NCBI GenBank assembly: GCA_964616175.1
Contig: CAZTUH010000008.1
Location: forward strand, 1-11,748
Length of the DNA: 11,748 nucleotides
Origin: CAZTUH01 sp964616175
GTDB taxonomy: Bacteria; Pseudomonadota; Gammaproteobacteria; Burkholderiales; Burkholderiaceae_B
Direction of reading: 5' to 3'
Both the position numbers and the translations under genes were made by a program. The stretch's first letter is position 1; each line of letters starts with the position of its first letter. This document shows positions 1 to 6,119 of this stretch, in pieces. The notes under the pieces were generated by a model. The model worked only from the letters and a program-made list of their open reading frames with translations, searched no databases and was not told the DNA's origin.

Positions 1-1
1 G

Positions 2-118
2 TTAGCAAAAAATGATTTAAATTGGAAAAAACACTTTGCATTTGAAGCTGCTGCTTGGTACTGGCACTTTGTTGATGTTATTTGGTTTGGCTTATACATC
101 TTTATTTATTGGTTTTGA
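2..118 (+). CDS. coxC: Cytochrome c oxidase subunit III, C-terminal end (partial)
   Basis: Only the last 38 codons lie in the window; the gene enters from the left edge. The reading frame starting at base 2 gives a tail containing EAAAWYWHFVDVIW and ending in a hydrophobic helix, then TGA at 116-118. The E-A-A-x-W-Y-W-H-F-V-D-V-x-W block is the highly conserved last transmembrane segment of subunit III of the aa3-type oxidase, an inner-membrane protein that packs against the catalytic subunit I. Its position just ahead of the surf1, ctaA and ctaB genes fits the usual betaproteobacterial cox cluster. The stop codon sits at the tip of a perfect inverted repeat (105-130). Identification is firm from the motif; nothing can be said of the missing N-terminal part. 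Confidence 0.95.
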   Translation, partial: LAKNDLNWKKHFAFEAAAWYWHFVDVIWFGLYIFIYWF

Positions 119-130
119 AAAACCAATAAA
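105..130. terminator. Perfect 12-bp inverted repeat enclosing the coxC stop codon
   Basis: Bases 105-116 (TTTATTGGTTTT) are exactly complementary to 119-130 (AAAACCAATAAA), with only GA between them, so the real loop would be about 4 to 6 bases. The coxC stop (116-118) lies at the apex. The stem is AT-rich with two G-C pairs and no strong T-run follows on the plus strand, so it is not a textbook intrinsic terminator. Its place between two convergent genes makes a two-way terminator or an mRNA 3'-end stabiliser the likely role. Confidence 0.5.
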
Positions 131-152
131 TTGTTGAAATCAAACTCAACAA
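131..152. terminator. Second hairpin between convergent coxC and the DUF2909-type gene
   Basis: TTGTTGA at 131-137 pairs perfectly with TCAACAA at 146-152, leaving an 8-base loop. It directly abuts the 105-130 inverted repeat and lies 9 bases beyond the stop of the minus-strand gene. For minus-strand transcription the sequence after the stem reads TTTATTGGTTTT, which is T-rich, so it could terminate the small gene. This is a structural prediction only. Confidence 0.45.
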
Positions 153-160
153 AATAATTC

Positions 161-346
161 TTACAAAGATTTAAATTTTTTCAATAAAATCAAGAAAATA
201 AATAAACTTATAGAAATTCCTATTCTAACAGCCAGTGCAATAAAAGAACGGTTCCTATTTCCTTTATCTTTCAACATATAGAATAGTCCAAACAGTAAAC
301 TAGTACACAAAAGAACAAAGGCCAGTATTATTATAAAACGATACAT
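161..346 (-). CDS. Small twin-transmembrane protein, DUF2909 type
   Basis: A 61-residue protein made of two hydrophobic helices (about residues 3-24 and 38-57) joined by a short basic loop (K-D-K-G-N-R-N-R). Size, two-helix layout and location match the DUF2909 proteins usually found on the opposite strand between coxC and surf1 in beta- and gammaproteobacteria. Its function is not established; the constant neighbourhood suggests a part in cytochrome oxidase assembly or stability in the inner membrane. The start is supported by an AAGAG-like ribosome site just upstream on the minus strand. It is convergent with coxC and divergent from surf1, 52 bp away. I judge it a real gene and not a shadow because of this conserved placement and because no other gene overlaps it. 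Confidence 0.75.
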   Translation of the reverse strand: MYRFIIILAFVLLCTSLLFGLFYMLKDKGNRNRSFIALAVRIGISISLFIFLILLKKFKSL

Positions 347-398
347 ATTCTCTTTTGAAAAAAAACTTCAAGTAAACAGTGGAAGGTTTTATCAATTA

Positions 399-1160
399 AT
401 GTTGAGTATTATAACCTTATTGATATTAATAACTTTATCAATAACTTTTTTAAGACTTGGATTCTGGCAATTAAGTCGTGCAAGTCAACGAAAAACTCTT
501 TCTTCTGAAATCAATAAAGTTCGAGGAGAAAACGTCATTCTCCTAACAGAGGAAACAGATCCAGACCAATTACAAGCATGGAGATCTGTTATTGCAAATG
601 GAAGCTGGTTACATGAAAAAAGTGTGTTGATAGAAAATCGAAACTATAAAGGAGAACCAGGATATTGGTTAGGAACCCCTTTCTCAATAAGCGAAAAATG
701 TATTATATTAGTTTTGCGAGGTTGGTTCCCAAAAACAACGCCAGATCAAACAATGTTCTTGTTCGAGAATAAGAACATAAAAATACAAAAAAAGGAGACC
801 ATAACAGGAGAATTAGCGAGAAATATTCCACGCTTATTTGAGTTGCCATCACTTAAAAAAGAAAATTTGAGACAAATTTCTGAAAATGAACTTAATAAAC
901 TTCAAAAATTTCATAATCTTGAAATCAATGATTACAAAAGAATTTTTGATATAAACTTACTGCCAGTAATCCTAAAACAAACAAATGAAGATGGATCTGG
1001 TCTTATAAAAGATTGGCCTAATCCATCTATTGATTTCAATAAAAACATTGGCTATGCAATACAGTGGTTTTTATTTTCTATTTTTTGTTGTATTGGATGG
1101 GGTTTTGTTCTTTTTGAAATCATTCGCGTTTTCCTGGACAAAAGAAACCGGTTTAAATAG
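399..1160 (+). CDS. surf1: SURF1-family cytochrome c oxidase assembly protein
   Basis: A 253-residue inner-membrane protein with one helix at each end (about residues 2-20 and 219-243) and a large soluble domain between them, the standard SURF1 layout. Visible family motifs are G-F-W-Q-L-S-R at 21-27 after the first helix, the Y-W-L-G and L-R-G-W-F motifs in the middle, and G-Y-A-I-Q-W-F at the start of the last helix. SURF1 helps deliver heme a to subunit I of the aa3 oxidase. The ATG at 399 has GGAAGG at 381-386, somewhat distant (12 bases). The next gene starts 8 bases after its stop, so surf1 probably heads an operon running to the SCO gene. The middle (about residues 125-195) is lysine- and asparagine-rich and poorly conserved, as expected in an AT-rich genome. 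Confidence 0.9.
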   Translation: MLSIITLLILITLSITFLRLGFWQLSRASQRKTLSSEINKVRGENVILLTEETDPDQLQAWRSVIANGSWLHEKSVLIENRNYKGEPGYWLGTPFSISEKCIILVLRGWFPKTTPDQTMFLFENKNIKIQKKETITGELARNIPRLFELPSLKKENLRQISENELNKLQKFHNLEINDYKRIFDINLLPVILKQTNEDGSGLIKDWPNPSIDFNKNIGYAIQWFLFSIFCCIGWGFVLFEIIRVFLDKRNRFK

Positions 1161-1168
1161 AAAAATAC

Positions 1169-1840
1169 ATGCCTACTATTTTCCCTAAAAAGATACACTT
1201 CATTTTTCTTGTTTTTCAAACTCTAAAAAAAAAATTAAGATATTTTTGCGAAATTTTTTTAATTTTTCTAACTACTTTAACCCCGTTCATTGGGGCAACA
1301 ATTTTATATCAGAATCGGAACTTATGGCCTAAGGACACAATTATTCATAATTGTTTAATTTCAGAACCACGGTCTATTATAAGTAGACAGAAAAATTTTA
1401 ATTTAAACTATTTAAATGGAGAATTGGTTGATTTACACATTTTTCAAGGGAAATGGACGATTCTCAGCATTGATTCATCTATTTCCGACGAGAAATATCT
1501 AAAAAAGCTTTTTATTGCTCGAAATTGTCATGCTAGCCAGGGAAAATATGTAAATCGAATTTCTCGTGTCTGGATCATTGCTGATGCATGTCCTATTATT
1601 CCAAAAAACATTATAAATGCCTATCCTGGCACTATCATACTGAGATCTGATAAAAAGCAAAATTTGCAAAAGCATTTTTTTCCAGAAAAAAATCCTGATT
1701 CATTTAGTGTGGAAGATTTTATTTGGATAATTGATCCAATGGGAAATTTAATTTTCCATTTTAATGAAAATACAGATCCAATTAAAATCTGTAAAATCAT
1801 TAAGCGATTAGTTAGTAAATCAAATACCGGTTCAATATAA
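1169..1840 (+). CDS. Unnamed cox-cluster membrane-anchored protein, thioredoxin-like
   Basis: A 223-residue protein: a basic N-terminus, one hydrophobic helix (about residues 27-47), then a soluble domain on the far side of the membrane. The stretch L-V-D-L-H-I-F-Q-G-K-W-T-I-L-S-I-D (86-102), the following helix with K-K-L-F-I-A-R, Q-G-K near 124-126, R-V-W-I-I near 133-137, and D-P-M-G-N-L near the C-terminus resemble the unnamed membrane proteins that sit between surf1 and ctaA in many Burkholderiales. That family looks like a SCO or thioredoxin relative. From memory those relatives carry a Cys-x3-Cys pair where this protein has S106 and Y110, so any redox or copper role may be lost. There is no clear ribosome site, and the 8-base gap from surf1 suggests translational coupling. 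No biochemical function is known to me. Confidence 0.75.
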   Translation: MPTIFPKKIHFIFLVFQTLKKKLRYFCEIFLIFLTTLTPFIGATILYQNRNLWPKDTIIHNCLISEPRSIISRQKNFNLNYLNGELVDLHIFQGKWTILSIDSSISDEKYLKKLFIARNCHASQGKYVNRISRVWIIADACPIIPKNIINAYPGTIILRSDKKQNLQKHFFPEKNPDSFSVEDFIWIIDPMGNLIFHFNENTDPIKICKIIKRLVSKSNTGSI

Positions 1841-1844
1841 ATAA

Positions 1845-2870
1845 ATGTGTTTGGCTCTCAAAATATACCAGAAGCTTATTTTTTTTACCTTCTTCCTGAC
1901 ATTGATATTGGTTGCATTTGGAGCATTTGTTCGTTTAACTGATTCTGGACTTGGATGCCCAGATTGGCCTGGTTGCTATGGAAAATTTTCCCCAAATTTA
2001 GCATCAGACAAGATCTTAAAAGAAGAGATAAGAATGCCATTAGGTCCTGTCACAATTTTTAAAGCATGGACTGAAATGATTCATCGTTACATTGCTTCTG
2101 TGCTGGGTATATTAATTGGTGCAATGACTATTATTGGGTTCTTATATAAAAAAGATATTTGTTATTCACCGTACTTTGTTTTGACAATATTCATCATAAT
2201 ATGTATACAAGGAGCTTTCGGAGCATGGACTGTCATTTATTCGCTCATGCCTATCGTTGTATCTACCCACCTATTGCTGGGTATGTTAACACTAGTTCTT
2301 ATGACAATCTTAGCAGATAAAGAATCGAAAAAATTAATAAATATAAAAAAATCTAACAGCAGTAAATTCAAGTTTCTAACATCTATAGGGATTTTGTTAC
2401 TTTTTATCCAAATCGCCTTGGGAGGTTGGGTCAGCACAAATTATGCCACTTTAGCTTGCATTGATTTTCCAACATGTCAGGGTAGTTGGATTCCAGAGAT
2501 GAATTTTAAAGAAGGATTTTCTATCATCCACTCATTAGGCATGTCAGCTTCTGGTAATTTTATTTCCCAAGTATCTTTAACCGCGATTCATTGGACACAT
2601 AGAAGTTTTGCTTTCTTTGTTGGAACATATTTAAGTATTCTCTTCTATAAAGTCTCAAAAGAACCTGAGTTAAGAAAACCTGCAAAATCTGCATTATTGT
2701 TTCTTACAGTTCAATTTATTAGTGGAATAAGCATTATATTTTTCAGATCTCCTATATTTTTTGCGCTTTTGCATAATAGTACTGCTATGGGATTGATTAT
2801 ATCTAGCACCATCGTGCTATCACGCTTATCTAGGGATAAAGTTTTTCATATCCGACAGGAAGAACTATGA
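1845..2870 (+). CDS. ctaA: Heme A synthase (COX15/CtaA family)
   Basis: A 341-residue polytopic inner-membrane enzyme that oxidises the C8 methyl group of heme O to the formyl group of heme A, the cofactor of aa3 oxidase. About eight hydrophobic segments are visible as two four-helix halves. The heme ligand histidines are present: H80 (E-M-I-H-R-Y), H142 (S-T-H-L-L-L-G), H252 (H-W-T-H-R-S) and H310 (L-L-H-N-S). Both cysteine pairs of the extracytoplasmic loops are kept: C38/C44 in G-C-P-D-W-P-G-C-Y-G and C205/C211 in A-C-I-D-F-P-T-C-Q-G. The length is near the family norm. The ATG at 1845 follows the previous stop by 4 bases with no evident Shine-Dalgarno sequence, so translation is probably coupled. 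It pairs with ctaB, which starts one base after its stop codon. Confidence 0.95.
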   Translation: MCLALKIYQKLIFFTFFLTLILVAFGAFVRLTDSGLGCPDWPGCYGKFSPNLASDKILKEEIRMPLGPVTIFKAWTEMIHRYIASVLGILIGAMTIIGFLYKKDICYSPYFVLTIFIIICIQGAFGAWTVIYSLMPIVVSTHLLLGMLTLVLMTILADKESKKLINIKKSNSSKFKFLTSIGILLLFIQIALGGWVSTNYATLACIDFPTCQGSWIPEMNFKEGFSIIHSLGMSASGNFISQVSLTAIHWTHRSFAFFVGTYLSILFYKVSKEPELRKPAKSALLFLTVQFISGISIIFFRSPIFFALLHNSTAMGLIISSTIVLSRLSRDKVFHIRQEEL

Positions 2871-2871
2871 A

Positions 2872-3816
2872 ATGAAGATGCTTAGTTTAATTGCTCTACA
2901 ATCCAACATCTTTAAGCAATACATATTGTTGACAAAACCCAAAGTAACTCAATTGTCTGTATTTTGTGCAGCAATTGGCATGTTCTTATCTGCTCCCGGT
3001 ATTCCAAGCTTGGATAGACTTTTTTTTGGAATTACTGGGATATGGCTGATGGCTGCAGCAGCATTTTCTATAAACTGTCTTTTAGAAAGAAAAACAGACA
3101 AAAAAATGATAAGAACTTTGTATCGGACTTCTATTTTCAAGAAAATATCTAATGCTAAAGTCATTTGCTTTTCAATTTTTTTCAGCATCGCTGGGGCTAG
3201 TATTCTTTATTATTTTGTAAATAAGTTAACTATGTTCCTAACTACTGCTACATTTTTGGGTTATGTGCTAATTTACACTTTGTTTTTAAAGCCTAGAACC
3301 CCTCAGAATATTGTAATAGGTGGGCTATCTGGAGCAATGCCTCCTGCATTGGGTTGGAGTGCGATTTCGGGTTCTTTATCTCCAGAAGCTTGGACTCTTG
3401 TATTAATTATATTTGTCTGGACTCCACCTCATTTCTGGTCACTAGCACTTTATCGAAGTAACGATTATTTAAAAAGCAAATGGCCAATGCTACCAATAAC
3501 TCACGGAACTAGATTTACAACTCTTCAAATACTTCTTTATAGCATTATATTAACTACAAGTAGTATCTTCCCTTACATTATTCAGATGAGTGGTATATTT
3601 TATCTGACAACTTCTATAATACTTGATTTTATCTTCATATTTCATTCTTGGAAATTGTATAAAGCCTATAGTGAAAAGCTTGCTAAGCAATTGTTTCGAT
3701 TTTCTGTAATCTATTTATCCTTATTGTTTTTTTCCCTTTTGTTGGATCATTGGATTTATTTCATGATTAATCCTGATTCAACTTGTTTTATGGAATTTTT
3801 TTATGCTGAGACATAA
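2872..3816 (+). CDS. ctaB: Heme O synthase (protoheme IX farnesyltransferase)
   Basis: A 314-residue UbiA-family prenyltransferase that attaches the farnesyl chain to protoheme, giving heme O for CtaA. Multiple hydrophobic helices are visible. The first prenyl-diphosphate motif appears as N68-x3-E72-x3-D76 followed by K-M-I-R-T; a Glu in place of the first Asp is, as I recall, normal in betaproteobacteria. The second is Y-R-S-N-D-Y-L near 194-200, followed by W-P-M-L-P. T-K-P-K-V-T near the N-terminus and P-R-T-P-Q-N in the middle are also typical. The loop after the first motif (residues 83-95) is unusual and lacks the common R-P-x-A/x-G pattern. The start at 2872 has AGGA at 2857-2860; an in-frame ATG at 2878 is an alternative. 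The 3' end overlaps the SCO gene by 14 bases. Confidence 0.95.
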   Translation: MKMLSLIALQSNIFKQYILLTKPKVTQLSVFCAAIGMFLSAPGIPSLDRLFFGITGIWLMAAAAFSINCLLERKTDKKMIRTLYRTSIFKKISNAKVICFSIFFSIAGASILYYFVNKLTMFLTTATFLGYVLIYTLFLKPRTPQNIVIGGLSGAMPPALGWSAISGSLSPEAWTLVLIIFVWTPPHFWSLALYRSNDYLKSKWPMLPITHGTRFTTLQILLYSIILTTSSIFPYIIQMSGIFYLTTSIILDFIFIFHSWKLYKAYSEKLAKQLFRFSVIYLSLLFFSLLLDHWIYFMINPDSTCFMEFFYAET

Positions 3817-4426
3817 CAGATATTTTGTACTTTTGAATATAATATTACTTCTAATAATTTTTATATATATTGTTATGCATTCTAAGAAATGCGCAACATT
3901 CCAGGGAAATGATGTATCAGATACTCAACTAGGAGAGGGACTAATTCTTAAAGATCATAATGGAAAAGCACGTTCGCTTTCAGATTTTTCTGGAAAAGCA
4001 ATTGTTGTGTTTTTTGGGTTTACAAGATGCTCTGATATTTGTCCTAATGCTTTGTCTAAACTAAGCAAGGCAGTAGATAATCTAAGAAAAGAAAAGCTAG
4101 ATCAAGAAGTACAGGTATTATTTGTCAGTATAGATACAGCTCGTGACAATCCAGAATTATTGAAAGATTATGTTACAGCTTTTAATCCTGGATTTCTTGG
4201 ACTTTTTGGAAGTACAGAAGAAATAAAAAAAAACGCATCCTTGTTTAAGGTTCATTATGAAGAAAAAATGAAAGATGATAAAGAAGAAGAATATGACATA
4301 GATCATACGTCGATTTTCTATTTGTTTGATAGGCAAGGAAAAGTAAGAGTCTTGCTTGACAGTAATTCAAGTGTCGAAGACTTGGTTCATGATATCAAGA
4401 TTCTTCTAAGCTATTCAAGAAAATGA
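3803..4426 (+). CDS. SCO1/SenC-type copper chaperone for cytochrome oxidase
   Basis: A 207-residue protein with an N-terminal membrane anchor (about residues 7-25) and a thioredoxin-fold SCO domain. The copper ligands are all visible: C76 and C80 in F-T-R-C-S-D-I-C-P, and H168 in D-I-D-H-T-S. V-S-I-D-T-A-R-D near 108-115 is the conserved SCO core strand. SCO proteins deliver copper to, and reduce, the CuA site of oxidase subunit II, which fits the last position in this heme A and assembly block. C30 (S-K-K-C-A-T-F-Q-G) stands where related proteins have a lipoprotein cysteine, but the preceding residues no longer fit a lipobox, so anchoring is probably by an uncleaved helix. The ATG lies inside ctaB with GGAA at 3792-3795, a good ribosome-site spacing and a sign of translational coupling. 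Confidence 0.92.
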   Translation: MLRHNRYFVLLNIILLLIIFIYIVMHSKKCATFQGNDVSDTQLGEGLILKDHNGKARSLSDFSGKAIVVFFGFTRCSDICPNALSKLSKAVDNLRKEKLDQEVQVLFVSIDTARDNPELLKDYVTAFNPGFLGLFGSTEEIKKNASLFKVHYEEKMKDDKEEEYDIDHTSIFYLFDRQGKVRVLLDSNSSVEDLVHDIKILLSYSRK

Positions 4427-4565
4427 TCAGTTTGTTAATTTTATAGACATTATTGTATCTGAATCAAATTGTAGATTTCTCAAAAATTTGAAATAAAAAA
4501 ATATTAAAACAAGTGTTTATATTTTTCAGTTATTATTAATTTATGATTCATTGAACCCTAAAAAT

Positions 4566-5954
4566 ATGCTTAACGTAATTATTCTTGCAAACAATATTGG
4601 AATAGAGAAGAATCCTCATTTAGCTTTTCATGAACTCGCTGGGCAAGCTTCGTTGTACCATATCCTAAAAGGAATCCAACTAATAAAACCTGCATGTATA
4701 AGCATTATTTTCGCTCATGAAAATAAAAAAAGAATACAAAGCATTCAAAAACACTTTCCGCATGTAAATTTCTTTTATCAAGATCCTCTACAGAAAAAAC
4801 AGTTTATCCTGAAACAAATCCTTTCAATTTTATCAAACAGAAATTTTCAAACTAATCTAACTCTTATTCTCTGTGGAAACTTTCCATTAATGCAGGAAAA
4901 AACTTTAAAGTCCTTTTTAAAAAAAGGATTACATGGAATGACAATTCTAACAAATCTTGCTTCCGATTTAATCGGACAAACACGAGTAATTCGTGATCAG
5001 CATGGAAAAATTTCTCAAATAGCTTTAGAAAAGGATTTTGTAAAGGAAAAAGAGATTAAATTTCCTCAAATAGAAATAAGTTCTGGAGCTTTGGTTGCAC
5101 CTACTTCTCAGCTTAAAAATTTGATTAAAAATATACATAATAAACCGAATGCTTTAAAAAATGGATCTTGCATACTAACTAATATTATCTCTATAGCTCT
5201 TGCAAATAGAATAGTTATAAAAACTCAAAAACTAAATTCTTGTTGGGAAGGAGTAGGTATTTACACTCGATCTCAACAAATTAAACTTGAACGGTCATGG
5301 CAAAAAGAACAAGCATGTAGATTAATTAAAAATGGAGTATATATTTCTGATCCAGAACGTTTTGATTTAAGAGGCAATTTACTATGTGGTACTAATGTTT
5401 TTATTGATATAAATTGTGTATTCGAAGGCAATGTATATCTGGGAAATGGAACACATATTGAACCCCACTGCATACTAAAAAATGTTCGAGTAGCTTCGGG
5501 CTGCAGAATTAATGCTTATAGTTATTTACAGGAGTCAGTCCTATCCAAAAAAATCGAAATTGGACCGTTTTCTAGGATTCGTCCAAATGTTAAGTTAAAA
5601 AAGAATGTTCGAATAGGAAGTTTTGTTGAAGTAAAAAATAGCATCTTTGGAGAAAATACAAAAGCTAATCATCTCTCATATATTGGAGATTCAGATATAG
5701 GAAAAAATGTCAATATAGGAGCTGGAGTAATTACTTGCAATTATAATGGAGAAAGAAAATTTCGAACAAAGATAAAAGAAAATGCTTTCATCGGGGCAGA
5801 TTCACAATTAATTGCTCCTATCAAAATAGGCAAAGGTGCGACCATTGGAGCTGGCACTACATTAACAAGAGATGCTCCAGATGATCAATTAACAATCTCT
5901 CGGATTGAACAGATTTCAATAAAATCATGGACAAGACCTCAGAAGAAAAAATAA
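4566..5954 (+). CDS. glmU: GlmU-type protein: acetyltransferase intact, uridylyltransferase domain degenerate
   Basis: A 462-residue homologue of the bifunctional enzyme that acetylates GlcN-1-P and then couples GlcNAc-1-P to UTP. The C-terminal left-handed beta-helix (about 255-462) is well kept, including the acetyltransferase residues R337, K357, H369, Y372, N383 and K398 (equivalents of E. coli R333, K351, H363, Y366, N377, K392). The N-terminal pyrophosphorylase domain is eroded. The usual A-A-G-x-G-T/K-R-M loop reads A-N-N-I-G-I-E-K, the P-K-V-L lysine is absent, Q-L-G-T-G-H is gone, Y-G-D-V-P-L is C-G-N105-F-P-L, E-x-N-T-G is E-I-S-S-G, and the Mg-binding Asn of G-V-N is G231. The frame is open and the fold landmarks (H-x-L-A-G, F-D-L-R-G) stay aligned, so a frameshift is unlikely. 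I chose ATG 4566 because M-L-N-V-I-I-L-A matches the family start; a TTG at 4551 would add five residues. No Shine-Dalgarno sequence is evident. Confidence 0.92.
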   Translation: MLNVIILANNIGIEKNPHLAFHELAGQASLYHILKGIQLIKPACISIIFAHENKKRIQSIQKHFPHVNFFYQDPLQKKQFILKQILSILSNRNFQTNLTLILCGNFPLMQEKTLKSFLKKGLHGMTILTNLASDLIGQTRVIRDQHGKISQIALEKDFVKEKEIKFPQIEISSGALVAPTSQLKNLIKNIHNKPNALKNGSCILTNIISIALANRIVIKTQKLNSCWEGVGIYTRSQQIKLERSWQKEQACRLIKNGVYISDPERFDLRGNLLCGTNVFIDINCVFEGNVYLGNGTHIEPHCILKNVRVASGCRINAYSYLQESVLSKKIEIGPFSRIRPNVKLKKNVRIGSFVEVKNSIFGENTKANHLSYIGDSDIGKNVNIGAGVITCNYNGERKFRTKIKENAFIGADSQLIAPIKIGKGATIGAGTTLTRDAPDDQLTISRIEQISIKSWTRPQKKK

Positions 5955-6119
5955 TCAACAAGGGTCTTTTACATCTCATCTGATCAAGAAGAATCAAAAG
6001 AAATAATTATTTCAATGAATTTCTAGTTCTTTAATTTGAATTCTCTTTTCGATTTGTTCATTGAATTTGATTTAGTAGCATTTGGATTAATAAATTTAGC
6101 TTATAGGATTGAATTCCTC

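Noticed and set aside
2237..2437. Minus-strand open frame inside ctaA
   Set aside because: Shadow of a membrane-protein gene with no ribosome site and no family resemblance.
4464..4491. TCAAATT/AATTTGA inverted repeat after the SCO gene as a terminator
   Set aside because: Seven weak pairs, a 14-base loop and an A-run rather than a T-run downstream; not convincing as a plus-strand terminator.
4551..4565. TTG start for glmU adding M-N-P-K-N
   Set aside because: The family begins at M-L-N-x-x-I-L-A, which is ATG 4566; neither start has a Shine-Dalgarno sequence, so the family start is preferred.
4566..4700. A frameshift as the cause of the odd GlmU N-terminus
   Set aside because: The other forward frame I read across this stretch does not restore the G-x-G-T-R-M or P-K-V-L motifs, and the flanking landmarks (I-I-L-A, H-E-L-A-G) are in the same frame.
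6036..6119. Upstream TTG start for glmS adding 28 residues
   Set aside because: GlmS needs Cys as its first residue after Met removal, so ATG 6120 is the only sensible start.
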